From the NCBI GenBank assembly GCA_965198495.1, contig CBDAPL010000001.1:2170001-2234000 (forward strand): DNA of 64,000 nt, written 5' to 3'. Below, piece after piece: positions 35,958 to 44,740 of this stretch. The notes below the pieces were generated by a model. It was not told where the DNA came from. It did not search any database and saw only the letters and a list, made by a program, of their open reading frames with translations. Origin of the DNA: RH-AL1 sp965198495. Lineage in GTDB: Bacteria > Pseudomonadota > Alphaproteobacteria > Rhizobiales > Beijerinckiaceae. Made by a program: the position numbers and the translations under genes. The stretch's first letter is position 1. Each line of letters opens with the position of its first letter.

Positions 35958-38606
35958 CTAGGCCAGCGACCTGGCGGCGATATCGGCGACATCGGCTGAC
36001 AGCGCGTGCGCTCCCGCTACCCGTTCGAGCGCCGCCTTCGCGCGTTCTCTGCGTCCCCTCTCGAGCGAGCGCCAGCTCTTGAACGACGAGAGCAGGCGCG
36101 CGGCGACTTGGGCATTGACGTGATCGATTTCGAGGACGACGTCGGCGACGAAATCGTAGCCGGACCCGTCGGCGGCGTTGAAACGGGTCTGGTTTCCGGC
36201 GGCGAACGCGCCGATCAGCGAGCGAACGCGGTTTGGATTCGTCATCGAGAACGCCGGGTGCTTCATCAGCTGCCGGACGCGATCAAGCACGTCGATGTCC
36301 GGCTGGACGGCCTGAAGAACGAACCACTTGTCGATGACGAGCGGATCCGTTTCGAATCGCGCGTAGAAGGACGCCAGCGCTTCCTCGCGCGCCGCGCCGG
36401 ATCCTTGCGCGAGCACGGAAAGCGCCGCCATCGTCTCGGTCATGTTCGTCGCGGTGGCAAACTGTGCCTGCGCGAGGTCATCGCCGCGCAGCCTGTCGCC
36501 GGCGGCGAACAGGTCCAGCGCGACATGACGCAAGGCCCGACGACCGCTCGCCTCGGCATCTGGCGAATAAGGCCTCTTGTCGTCCAGGCTTTCATAAAGG
36601 TTGCGCAGCGGCTCGCCCAAGGCGACGCCAAGCTCGCGGCGCAGTGCGTCGCGGGCCTGATGGATGGCGTCGGGATCGATGTCTTGGCCGATCTCGCGCG
36701 CGAGGTCCGCCTCGCCGGGCAACGACAAACCCTGAGCCGCGAAGGCATGATCGTCGGCATTGTTCAAGACGTGGCGCAACGCCTCCGCGTAGGCCGGCTC
36801 GAAGATCGCGGGTTTGCCGGCCCGGATGGCCTGCGTCGAGCGCTTGAGCAGGCGAATGGCGAGGGTCTGCGAGGATTGCCAGCGGGTGAAGCTGTCGCTG
36901 TCATGCGTCACAAGCGTCACGAGGTCGGCCTCACTCGCGTCGGCGACGAAGCGGACGGGGGCGGAGAACCCGCGCAGCAGCGACGCCACGGGTCGCTCCG
37001 CGAGGCCGGTGAAGGTTATGCGACGCGACGGCGTCGACAGGACGATCAGGCCGCGCGCGGCCTCTTGCGAGGCAAGATCCGGACTGGCGATGTCCAGCGC
37101 GCGGCCGTCGGCGGCGACCAGGCCGAACGCGATCGGAATGACGAAAGGCTCCTTGCGGTCCTGCCCCGGCGTCGGCCCGCAGGTCTGCGCGAGATCGAGC
37201 GTCAGCGTGCCGGCCGCCGCGTCGTAGGTGGAGACGACGCTCAGCTCCGGCGTTCCCGACTGGTGGTACCAGCGCGCGAATGGCGTCAGGTCGAGGCCCG
37301 ACACGCTCGCGAAACATTGCAGGAAGACTTCGATCGTCGTCGCCGTACCATCGCAGCGCGTGAAATACAGATCCATGCCGCGCCGAAAGGCCTCGTCGCC
37401 GATCAGCACCTTCAGCATGCGGATGACCTCCGAGCCTTTCTCGTAGATCGTCGCCGTGTAGAAGTTGTTGATCTCGCTGTAGACGGTCGGGCGCACATTG
37501 TGGGCGAGCGGACCCGCGTCCTCGGGAAATTGCGCCGCTCGCAACGCCCGCACGTCGGCGATGCGCCGGACCGGGCGCGAGCGCATGTCGGCCGAGAACT
37601 CGTGGTCACGAAAGACGGTCAGCCCCTCCTTGAGGCAGAGCTGAAACCAGTCGCGGCAGGTGATGCGGTTGCCGGTCCAATTGTGGAAATATTCGTGCGC
37701 GATGACGGTTTCGATGCCGGCGTAGTCGCCGTCGGTGGCGGTGGTCGGCGAGGCCAGCACGTACTTGTCGTTGAAGACGTTGAGCCCTTTGTTCTCCATC
37801 GCGCCCATGTTGAAGTCTGACACGGCGACGATGTTGAAGACGTCGAGGTCGTACTCTCGCCCGAACACCTCTTCGTCCCACCGCATCGAGCGCTTCAGCG
37901 CGTCCATCGCGTAGCGCGCGCGTTCCTGCTTCCCGGGTTCGGTGTAGATGCCGAGCTTGACATGCCGTCCGGAGGCCGTCGTGAAGTCCTCGAAGATCGC
38001 GCCGAGCGCGCCGCCGACGAGCGCGAAGAGATAGCAGGGCTTGGGGTGCGGGTCGTGCCAGACGGCAAAGTGCCGGTCGGTGCCCTCGATCGCCCCCGCC
38101 TCGAGCGGATTGCCGTTCGACAGCAGGATCGGCGCGTCGGCTTGCTCGGCCTCGATGCGGACGGTGTAGACGCTGAGCACGTCGGGCCGATCGAGGAAGT
38201 AGGTGATCCGGCGAAAGCCCTCCGCCTCGCATTGCGTGCAATAGGCGCTGCCCGAGCGGTAGAGCCCCATCAGCTTGAGGTTTGCGGCGGGATCGAGCCG
38301 CGTCGCGATCTCGAGCGTGAAAGGCCCGTCCGGCGGCGCGATCAGCGTGAACTGGTCGGGTTCGGCGGCGTAGGCGTCGCTCGCCAGCGGCGCACCGTCG
38401 AGATTCGCTTTCGTCAACACGAGCTCGTCGCCGTCGAGGATCAGCGGCATGCCGCGCCGCCCTTGCGGGTTGGACCGGACGGCCAGGGTCGAGCGTATCG
38501 TCGTGTCATGACGGCCGAGGGACACGTCAAGCGTCACCCTATCGATCAGGTAATCCGGCACGCGGTAGTCGGAGAGGCGAACGGGCTGGGCTTGATCGGT
38601 GCGCAT
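35958..38606 (-). CDS. pepN: Aminopeptidase N (M1 family)
   Basis: A cytosolic zinc aminopeptidase of broad specificity. The 882-residue length matches the bacterial PepN class. Motifs seen are GAMENKGLN (substrate N-terminus recognition) and HEYFHNWTGNRIT with the zinc Glu 19 residues after the second His (LKEGLTVFRD). ATG 38606, giving MRTDQAQPVRLSDYRVPD, has GAAAG upstream; longer reading upstream is not conserved-looking. Divergent from the SRPBCC operon across 196 bases. Confidence 0.95.
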   Translation of the reverse strand: MRTDQAQPVRLSDYRVPDYLIDRVTLDVSLGRHDTTIRSTLAVRSNPQGRRGMPLILDGDELVLTKANLDGAPLASDAYAAEPDQFTLIAPPDGPFTLEIATRLDPAANLKLMGLYRSGSAYCTQCEAEGFRRITYFLDRPDVLSVYTVRIEAEQADAPILLSNGNPLEAGAIEGTDRHFAVWHDPHPKPCYLFALVGGALGAIFEDFTTASGRHVKLGIYTEPGKQERARYAMDALKRSMRWDEEVFGREYDLDVFNIVAVSDFNMGAMENKGLNVFNDKYVLASPTTATDGDYAGIETVIAHEYFHNWTGNRITCRDWFQLCLKEGLTVFRDHEFSADMRSRPVRRIADVRALRAAQFPEDAGPLAHNVRPTVYSEINNFYTATIYEKGSEVIRMLKVLIGDEAFRRGMDLYFTRCDGTATTIEVFLQCFASVSGLDLTPFARWYHQSGTPELSVVSTYDAAAGTLTLDLAQTCGPTPGQDRKEPFVIPIAFGLVAADGRALDIASPDLASQEAARGLIVLSTPSRRITFTGLAERPVASLLRGFSAPVRFVADASEADLVTLVTHDSDSFTRWQSSQTLAIRLLKRSTQAIRAGKPAIFEPAYAEALRHVLNNADDHAFAAQGLSLPGEADLAREIGQDIDPDAIHQARDALRRELGVALGEPLRNLYESLDDKRPYSPDAEASGRRALRHVALDLFAAGDRLRGDDLAQAQFATATNMTETMAALSVLAQGSGAAREEALASFYARFETDPLVIDKWFVLQAVQPDIDVLDRVRQLMKHPAFSMTNPNRVRSLIGAFAAGNQTRFNAADGSGYDFVADVVLEIDHVNAQVAARLLSSFKSWRSLERGRRERAKAALERVAGAHALSADVADIAARSLA

Positions 38607-38802
38607 GGGCGACTTTCGCAATGGCGGACGTTTCCATACTAGGCTGCGAGGATCGGCGGGCAAGGGTCGCGTTGGCGTCGAGATCCGCCGGCGACTTTGT
38701 GCCTTGCCTGCATCGCACCGGTGAAGGATAGTCCGCTGAAGTCGCGGCCACGAAGGATGTTCGTTCAAGCCGCAGGCAGCGAATTCAGGGAGATACCACG
38801 GG

Positions 38803-39375
38803 ATGTTCGGCTCTCACGTCAAGACGCTTGGACTGGCGACGATGGTGGTGTTCGGCGCGGCGCAGCTTGCCGACGCGCATGGGCCGACCCGCAAGAAGGT
38901 GATCGAGAGCGTCACCATCAACGCCTCGCCCGACAAGGTCTGGAAGGCGATGGGCAATTTCCAGGACGTGAGCTGGATCCCCGGCGTGAAATCGGTGACG
39001 GGCACCGGCGGCAATTCGATCGACGAGAAGGATGACGACAACGAAGTCGCCCATCGCATCATCACGCTCGCCAACGGCGGGGTCATCACCGAAGGCCTCT
39101 ACAAGTACGACGCGGCCGAGCACACCTACTCCTATCGCATCGACAAGGTCGACCCGAAGGTTCTGCCGGTGAACGACTATTCCTCGACGATATCGGTCGA
39201 GCCGGTCGATGGCGGCAAGAGCTCCAAGGTCGAGTGGCGCGGCGCCTTCTACCGTGGCTACATGAACAACGATCCGCCGCCGAGCATGACGGACGAGGCT
39301 TCGGAAAAGGCCGTCAAGGACCTCTATGACGCGAGCCTCGCCAACTTGAAGAAGAAGGTCGAGGCGGCGAGCTAG
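38803..39375 (+). CDS. Periplasmic SRPBCC (START-fold) protein, MxaD-like, copy 1
   Basis: A 190-residue exported protein: signal peptide (about 1-25, ending AQLADA), then HGPTRKKVIESVTINASPDKVWKAM cut here into its recognised parts: HGPT-KKVIESV and ASPDKVW, the MxaD-type start, and GAFYRGYMNNDPPPS near residue 146. MxaD in methylotrophs assists electron transfer from methanol dehydrogenase to cytochrome cL in the periplasm. No methanol dehydrogenase or PQQ gene is in the window, so the partner is unknown. First gene of a three-gene set, with the next starting 10 bases later. A ligand-binding role is inferred from the fold. Confidence 0.82.
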   Translation: MFGSHVKTLGLATMVVFGAAQLADAHGPTRKKVIESVTINASPDKVWKAMGNFQDVSWIPGVKSVTGTGGNSIDEKDDDNEVAHRIITLANGGVITEGLYKYDAAEHTYSYRIDKVDPKVLPVNDYSSTISVEPVDGGKSSKVEWRGAFYRGYMNNDPPPSMTDEASEKAVKDLYDASLANLKKKVEAAS

Positions 39376-39384
39376 GGCTTACCG

Positions 39385-39942
39385 ATGTCGACGAAGCCTT
39401 TCGCCGTCATGGCCGGTTCCCTCGGTGTCCTCGCGTCGATGGTGTTGCTCGCCGCGGCGCAGGGCTGCGGCCCGACGCGGCTCAAGGTGACCGAAAGCGT
39501 CTCGCTCGACATGCCGCCGGCGCAGGTCTGGGCGATGATCGGCGATTTTCAGGACATGAGCTGGGACCGCGAGACCCTTGCGACGAAAGGCTCCGGCGGC
39601 AACGAGCCGGACAAGGCCTCGCGCACGATCATGCTGAGAAACGGCACAAGCTTGGGCGAAAGCCTCTACAAGTACGACGCCGAGGCGATGAACTACGCCT
39701 ACCATATCGACACGATCGACGTCGCAACGCTGCCGGTGCAGAACGTCTCCGCGACGCTGGAGGTGGTGCCGCAGGATGGCGGGGCGAAGAGCCTGGTGCG
39801 CTGGCGCGGTGCCTTCTACCGCTATCTGGCGCCAGGCGAGCCGGCGCCGGATGTCGCCGACGCCAATGCCGCCAAAGCGATGGCGGACTACCTCCGGCGG
39901 GGTCTTGCCGGCCTGAAGGCCAAGGCCCAAGCCAAGACGTGA
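39385..39942 (+). CDS. Periplasmic SRPBCC protein, MxaD-like, copy 2
   Basis: A 185-residue paralogue of the preceding protein, sharing the plan GPTRLKVTESVSLDMPPAQV, then DFQDMSWDRETL, ESLYKYDAEAMNYAYHID and WRGAFYRYLAPGEPAPD. The N-terminus is a signal peptide or signal anchor (about 1-27). Several features differ from copy 1: a Cys just before GPTR, and no stretch equivalent to NNDPPP. It lies 9 bases after copy 1 and its stop overlaps the beta-propeller start, so the set is one operon. Tandem duplication followed by divergence is the simplest origin. Confidence 0.8.
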   Translation: MSTKPFAVMAGSLGVLASMVLLAAAQGCGPTRLKVTESVSLDMPPAQVWAMIGDFQDMSWDRETLATKGSGGNEPDKASRTIMLRNGTSLGESLYKYDAEAMNYAYHIDTIDVATLPVQNVSATLEVVPQDGGAKSLVRWRGAFYRYLAPGEPAPDVADANAAKAMADYLRRGLAGLKAKAQAKT

Positions 39943-40883
39943 GAGGGTTCGCCGCCGCCTGCCTGGGTTTGATGCTCATCGCCGCGCCCGCTCGCGCGGA
40001 CGAAGCCTATATCACCAACCAGAATGGCGACGACGTCAGCGTGCTCGACCTCGCCGCCCGCAAAGTCGTGGCGACGATCGTCGTCGGCGGGAAGCCGGCC
40101 GGCATCGCGATGGCGCACGACGGGCATCACGCCTACGTTTCCAGCACCAACGGCAAGTATGTGTCGGCGATCGACACGCGGACGCGGGCCGTCACCGGCA
40201 AGGTCTCGCTGCCCGATGAGGCCGTCGGCATCGCCATCGGAGCGGACGATAGCGCGCTTTACGCGGTCGGCTTTTTCCAGGGTCAGCTCTTTCAGATCGA
40301 CACGAAGACGATGACGATCGCGCGGCAGGCGCCGATCGGCGGCACGCCGTCGGGTATCGCGGTCACGCCCGACGGCAAGACGCTGGTGGTCACCAAGCGC
40401 GACGCCGACCAGATGGCGATGATCGATGCGCTGAGCCTGGAGGTCGAGGCCAACGTCGGCGTCGGGCATCGCCCCTACGGCATCATCGTCGATGGCGAGG
40501 GCCAGCGCGCCTACATGGCCGATGTCTACGGCGACGACGTCGCGGTGGTCGACCTCGCCGCGCGAAGGCTTGTCGGCACGGTGAAGACCGGCAAGCGGCC
40601 CTACGTCGTGGCGCTGGCCGGCGGCAAGGGCTTCGTCAGCGACCAGTACGAGGGCAAGGTCGCGGTGTTCGATCTCGCCACGCTGCAGCCGATCGCGCGG
40701 GTGTCGGTCGGCGATTATCCCGACGGCATCGAGGCGGGCCTCGACGGCAAGAGCGTCTACGTCGTCAACTGGGAGTCGAACTCGGTCTCGCAGATCGACG
40801 TCGCCAGCCTCAAGGTCGTCGCCACCATGCCGGTCGGCGACAGCCCGCGCGCGTTCGGCACGTTCCTCCGCAAGAGCCCGTAG
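39939..40883 (+). CDS. Exported YVTN-family beta-propeller protein
   Basis: A 314-residue protein with a signal peptide (about 1-20) and six to seven repeats of the YncE/YVTN type (AYITNQNGDDVSVLDLAARK, GKPAGIAMAHDGHHAYVSS, GHRPYGIIVDGEGQRAYMAD, GDYPDGIEAGLDGKSVYVVN). Similar propellers accompany PQQ-alcohol dehydrogenase pathways, which agrees with the MxaD-like neighbours but is not proof. The start is GTG, overlapping the preceding stop by 4 bases (GTGA). It converges with the coiled-coil protein gene 4 bases away. Likely a periplasmic binding or scaffold protein. Confidence 0.88.
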   Translation: MRGFAAACLGLMLIAAPARADEAYITNQNGDDVSVLDLAARKVVATIVVGGKPAGIAMAHDGHHAYVSSTNGKYVSAIDTRTRAVTGKVSLPDEAVGIAIGADDSALYAVGFFQGQLFQIDTKTMTIARQAPIGGTPSGIAVTPDGKTLVVTKRDADQMAMIDALSLEVEANVGVGHRPYGIIVDGEGQRAYMADVYGDDVAVVDLAARRLVGTVKTGKRPYVVALAGGKGFVSDQYEGKVAVFDLATLQPIARVSVGDYPDGIEAGLDGKSVYVVNWESNSVSQIDVASLKVVATMPVGDSPRAFGTFLRKSP

Positions 40884-40887
40884 TGCC

Positions 40888-41088
40888 TCAATGCAGGAAC
40901 AGCCTCGCGAAGACGGCGATCTGAAACGCCAACACGAAGCCCATCATCCACTTCAAAACGAGCAGTTCGCCCTTGAGAGATGAGACGTCGTCGTCGCGTT
41001 TGCTTAGCGCGGTGGCCGCCCTGAGTGCCTTGTCTTCCGGAATGTCGATCGCCCGAAAAGCCTCGAAGACGCTTTGCAAGACGCTCAC
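40888..41088 (-). CDS. Small coiled-coil protein with C-terminal membrane helix (DUF1640-like)
   Basis: A 66-residue protein: an amphipathic N-terminal half (VFEAFRAIDIPEDKALRAAT, then SKRDDDVSSLKGELLVLK) and a C-terminal membrane helix (about 46-64, KWMMGFVLAFQIAVFARLF). The layout resembles short DUF1640/CCDC90-type proteins of bacteria, tail-anchored with a cytoplasmic coiled coil. GTG start with AAGGAG upstream, so translation is well supported. Function unknown. Confidence 0.75.
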   Translation of the reverse strand: MSVLQSVFEAFRAIDIPEDKALRAATALSKRDDDVSSLKGELLVLKWMMGFVLAFQIAVFARLFLH

Positions 41089-41175
41089 GTGTTCGCTCCT
41101 TCAGACCGTGCCGGTGCTAGCATGAAAGCGGATCGGATGCTCGATGGCCGTCGAGCGCGCCTTTTCGCGCGACGC

Positions 41176-41264
41176 CTGCTGTGCCAAGACCTGCTGTAGC
41201 AAGACCTGCTGTAGCAAGAGCTGCTGTACCAAGACCTGCTGTGCCAAGAGACGCTAGCCAAGAC
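41176..41264. repeat. Five to six 15-bp tandem repeats upstream of serS
   Basis: Five 15-base units with consensus CTGCTGTRSCAAGAS lie end to end (41176-41190, 41191-41205, 41206-41220, 41221-41235, 41236-41250), followed by a decayed sixth copy to 41264. They fill the gap between the divergent coiled-coil gene and serS, ending 31 bases before the serS ATG. No gene reads through them convincingly. They are likely a slipped-strand minisatellite in the serS leader. Confidence 0.9.
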
Positions 41265-41295
41265 ACGGGGCCGCGCCGCCCGATTCGGATAGACG

Positions 41296-42600
41296 ATGTA
41301 CGACCCGAAATGGATCCGCGAGAACGCCGCCGCCTTCGACGAGGGCCGGCGCAAGCGCGGTTTGGAGCCGCTCTCCGCGACGATCCTGATGCTCGACGAC
41401 CGCCGTCGCGCGGCGATCGTCGCTGCGCAGGCCTCGCAGGAGCGCCGCAACGCCGCCGCCAAGGAGATCGGCGCGGCGATGAAGGCCGGCGACAAGGGCA
41501 GGGCGGACGCGCTGAAGGCCGAGGTGGCCGCGCTCAAGCTCGACAGCCCGATGCTGGAGGCGGAGGAAAAGCAGACGATCGGCGCGCTCGATCGCGCGCT
41601 CGCCGAGATCCCCAACCTGCCGCTCGAGTCGGTGCCGGAAGGCAAGGACGAGGGCGACAACGTGCTGCTGCGCGCGTGGGGCACGAAGCCATCCTTCGAC
41701 TTCGATCCGAGAGAGCATTTCGAGATCGGCGAGGCGCTCGGGATGATGGATTTCGAGACCGCGACGAAGCTGTCGGGCGCGCGCTTCGTGGTCACCAAGG
41801 GGCCGCTCGCGCGGCTGGAGCGAGCACTCGCGCAGTTCATGCTCGACCTGCACACCGACGCGCACGGCTACACGGAGGTGAACCCGCCGATGTTGGTGCG
41901 TGACGAGGCGATGTTCGGCACGGCGCAGCTGCCGAAGTTTCGCGACGACCAGTTCTTGGCGACGCGCGAAGGCGATCTCGACGGCGCCCGCGACCTCTGG
42001 CTGATCCCCACCGCCGAAGTCCCGCTCACCAACCTCGTGCGCGAGTCGATCCTCGACGAAGCCCAGCTTCCCCTGCGCTTCACCGCCTCCACGCCATGCT
42101 TCCGTGCCGAGGCCGGTGCGGCGGGGCGCGACACGCGCGGCATGATCCGCCAGCACCAGTTCACGAAAGTGGAGCTCGTCTCGATCACCACGCCGGAGCA
42201 GTCCGCGGTCGAGCACGAGCGCATGCTCGGCTGCGCCGAAGAGGTGCTGAAGCGTCTGGCGCTGCCCTATCGCGTGATGACGCTGTGCACCGGCGACATG
42301 GGCTTCGCCAGCCAGAAGACCTACGACATCGAGGTCTGGCTACCGGGGCAGGACCGCTACCGCGAGATTTCCTCATGCTCGGTGTGCGGCGACTTCCAGG
42401 CACGGCGCATGAACGCCCGCTTCCGCGCCGCCGGCGCCAAGAGCCCGCGTTTCGTGCACACGCTGAACGGCTCCGGCGTCGCCGTCGGCCGCGCGCTCGT
42501 CGCCGTGCTGGAGAACTACCAGGAGGCTGACGGCTGCGTCCGCATCCCTGACGTGCTGAAGCCCTATATGGCGGGAATCACGCGCATCCAGCCCCGCTGA
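41296..42600 (+). CDS. serS: Seryl-tRNA synthetase
   Basis: Charges tRNA-Ser in the cytosol. The 434 residues have the N-terminal tRNA-binding coiled coil (about 30-105) and a class II catalytic core: motif 1 around TEVNPPMLV, motif 2 FRAEAGAAGRDTRGMIRQHQ, and motif 3 NGSGVAVGRALVAVLENYQE. Nothing unusual in the sequence. surE and pcm follow after a 454-base gap, in the order common in Hyphomicrobiales. Confidence 0.97.
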   Translation: MYDPKWIRENAAAFDEGRRKRGLEPLSATILMLDDRRRAAIVAAQASQERRNAAAKEIGAAMKAGDKGRADALKAEVAALKLDSPMLEAEEKQTIGALDRALAEIPNLPLESVPEGKDEGDNVLLRAWGTKPSFDFDPREHFEIGEALGMMDFETATKLSGARFVVTKGPLARLERALAQFMLDLHTDAHGYTEVNPPMLVRDEAMFGTAQLPKFRDDQFLATREGDLDGARDLWLIPTAEVPLTNLVRESILDEAQLPLRFTASTPCFRAEAGAAGRDTRGMIRQHQFTKVELVSITTPEQSAVEHERMLGCAEEVLKRLALPYRVMTLCTGDMGFASQKTYDIEVWLPGQDRYREISSCSVCGDFQARRMNARFRAAGAKSPRFVHTLNGSGVAVGRALVAVLENYQEADGCVRIPDVLKPYMAGITRIQPR

Positions 42601-42801
42601 GTGCTTCCTTTTGCGTTTGAGCGATTTCTTTCCGGGGGACATCGCGCGGCGGAAGCCTGGCGATCCGAGTGCGCAGAACCCAGTCGCCTGGATGATCCGC
42701 CAACTAAACCTGGTCTCGCCCTCATTTTCGATCGGCTCTTCGCCTCGTGCGTGGCATGGCGACCGAGCGCATCCGCTTTGACGATCCGAAGTAAGCTTGC
42801 T

Positions 42802-42817
42802 AAGGTATTTATACCTT
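42802..42817. promoter_or_regulatory. Perfect AT-rich palindrome, possible operator
   Basis: AAGGTAT, two T bases, then ATACCTT: a 7-base perfect dyad in a low-GC patch, itself inside a longer 8-base inverted repeat. This is the size of a dimeric repressor site. There is no T-run and no gene end close by, so a terminator is unlikely. Confidence 0.35.
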
Positions 42818-42865
42818 TATCTTCTCAGAGCCTGATTGGCCTGTGCAAGCTTCCTGACCGATAGT

Positions 42866-42900
42866 GCTTATGACGCTTATGACGCTATGACGCTTATGAC
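42866..42900. repeat. 9-bp tandem repeat upstream of surE
   Basis: GCTTATGAC occurs at 42866-42874, 42875-42883 and 42892-42900, with an 8-base copy lacking one T at 42884-42891. The array is about 155 bases upstream of the surE start. Confidence 0.9.
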
Positions 42901-43054
42901 GCTGGAATGTAACGCATGCGGATTCCGTGGACAAAGATATATCGAACATAGCCGGCGTGGCCTCCTTTCGCTTCCGAGACATGGCGTTTCGCGCCAGCGC
43001 CGCGCGTAACGTTCAAGCGGGGCCGCTGACAATCAAGATCGAGAAAGCTTCGAG

Positions 43055-43828
43055 ATGCGCATCCTGATCACCAACGACGATGGCATTCACGCGCCGGGTC
43101 TCGCCGTCCTGGAGCGCATCGCCGCGCAGCTTTCCGACGACATCACCGTCGTCGCGCCCGAGATGGATCAGTCCGGCGTCGCGCATTCGCTGTCGGTCAA
43201 CGACCCGCTGCGGCTGCGAAAGATCGGCGAGACGCGCTACGCCGTCAAAGGCACGCCGACCGATTGCGTCATCATGGGGATGAAGCACATCCTTGCCGAG
43301 AAGAAAGTCGACCTCGTGCTGTCGGGGATAAACTCCGGGCAGAACGTCGCCGAGGACGTCACCTATTCCGGCACGATCGCCGGCGCCATCGAGGGCACGA
43401 TCCTCGGCGTTCCCTCGATCGCTCTGTCGCAGGCCTACGGCCACCATGCCTACGGCGGCCGCGACGCCATCCAGTGGGGCTGCGCGGAGACGCATGGACC
43501 CGGCATCATCAGGAAGGTGCTCGCGGCGGGCTTCGAGGCCGACGTCGTCATCAACGTCAACTTCCCCGCCTGTCCGCCCGAGGACGTCGCCGGCATCTCC
43601 GCGACAATGCAGGGCCGGCGCGACGCGCAGATCGTGCGCATCGACCCGCGCACCGACGGGCGCGGCAATCCCTATTATTGGATCGCCTTCGGCCGGACGA
43701 ACTACCGGCTCGCCGCCGGCACCGACCTCGAGGCGCTGGCTCAAAGGCGCATCTCCGTGACACCCTTGAAGCTCGACCTCACCGACGAGCCGACCGTCAC
43801 CCGCTATGCGCAACTCTTCGCCGATTGA
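43055..43828 (+). CDS. surE: 5'-nucleotidase SurE
   Basis: A cytosolic nucleoside 5'-monophosphate phosphatase linked to stationary-phase survival. The 257 residues show the metal-binding start MRILITNDDGIHAPGL, the SGINSGQN motif near 90, the TYSGT-like segment DVTYSGTIAGA, and VNFPACP. ATG with a GAGAAAG purine stretch upstream. Its end overlaps the pcm start by 23 bases. Confidence 0.96.
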   Translation: MRILITNDDGIHAPGLAVLERIAAQLSDDITVVAPEMDQSGVAHSLSVNDPLRLRKIGETRYAVKGTPTDCVIMGMKHILAEKKVDLVLSGINSGQNVAEDVTYSGTIAGAIEGTILGVPSIALSQAYGHHAYGGRDAIQWGCAETHGPGIIRKVLAAGFEADVVINVNFPACPPEDVAGISATMQGRRDAQIVRIDPRTDGRGNPYYWIAFGRTNYRLAAGTDLEALAQRRISVTPLKLDLTDEPTVTRYAQLFAD

Positions 43829-44519
43829 CGATCCCGCGCTTGAGGCCGCCATGGCGTGCGTCCAAGAGGTCGATCTCGTCGAGGCGGCGGCGGAAGCCAA
43901 GGCGGCGTTCCACCTGCGCATGCGCGCGGGCGGCATCCACGATCTCGCGGTGCTGCGCGCCTTCGAGCTGGTGCCGCGCCACCTGTTCGTGCCGGACCGC
44001 TACTTTCACCTCGCCGGGCGCGACCTCGCGCTGCCGATCGGCTGCGGGCAGACGCTGAACGAGCCCTGTTTCGTCGCGCGAATGATCGCCGCGCTCGGCA
44101 TCGAGCGCTCGCATCGCGTGCTGGAAATAGGCGCCGGCACCGGCTACGCCACCGCCATCCTCGCGCATCTCGCGAGCAACGTCGTCGCGCTCGAACGCTA
44201 CCAGAGCCTCGCCATCGCGGCGCAGGCGCGTCTCGCCGAACTCGGCGTGACCAACGCCGCTGTCGTCTGGCGCGACGGGCTCGCCGTGCCGCAGCAAGTC
44301 GACCTGTTCGACCGCATCATCGTGCACGGCGTGCTCGATCGGCAGGGCGAGCGGCTGACCGATCGGCTGGCGGAGGGCGGCGCCATGGTCTGCGCGCGGC
44401 CTTGCGCCGACGGCCAGCGCGTCGTGCGCATCGAAAAGGGCGCCGACGGCGTATCGCGAAGCGAGCTCTTTCCAAGCCGGCTGCAGGCAATCGTGCCCGG
44501 CTTGGCAAAGACGCTCTGA
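43806..44519 (+). CDS. pcm: Protein-L-isoaspartate O-methyltransferase family protein
   Basis: A SAM-dependent methyltransferase of the repair-enzyme family. Of the 237 residues, the SAM site is VLEIGAGTGYATAILAHL (about 106-123). The family segments QTISQP and DGS-GWP are altered here to QTLNEPCFVA and RDGLAVPQQV, so activity on isoaspartate is uncertain. ATG 43806 overlaps surE; ATG 43851 with a nearby GAGG is a credible alternative start. The serS-surE-pcm order matches relatives. Confidence 0.85.
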   Translation: MRNSSPIDDPALEAAMACVQEVDLVEAAAEAKAAFHLRMRAGGIHDLAVLRAFELVPRHLFVPDRYFHLAGRDLALPIGCGQTLNEPCFVARMIAALGIERSHRVLEIGAGTGYATAILAHLASNVVALERYQSLAIAAQARLAELGVTNAAVVWRDGLAVPQQVDLFDRIIVHGVLDRQGERLTDRLAEGGAMVCARPCADGQRVVRIEKGADGVSRSELFPSRLQAIVPGLAKTL

Positions 44520-44740
44520 CGAAGCCGATCGCGCGTAAGGCTGTGGCTCCGAAGACACGTTCATCCATCCAATGCCGTGTCGGCTAGCCACCGGCGGCTA
44601 TGGCGAAGCCGTGCCGCCGTAACGACATGTTCATGCGCATGAGTTGCTGTACGCGAGCATGGCTCATAGGCATCAGCGCATTGGCAAAAATCTCGACCGC
44701 GAAGGCCGGATGCGGGCGCGGGCTTGGAAGGCGAGAACGG

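Larger units (their letters stand above)
42601..43054. other. Gap between serS and surE with dyad, inverted repeat and 9-bp tandem repeats
   Basis: This 454-base stretch has no credible gene and includes a segment clearly lower in GC than its neighbours (about 42780-42960). It holds a palindrome AAGGTAT-TT-ATACCTT (42802-42817), flanked by an inverted pair AAGCTTGC (42793-42800) and GCAAGCTT (42845-42852), and the 9-bp repeat described separately. A regulatory region or remnant of inserted DNA is possible. Confidence 0.5.

Noticed and set aside
42601..42864. 87-residue frame after serS
   Set aside because: No family resemblance, poor start context, and it spans the palindrome and low-GC patch.
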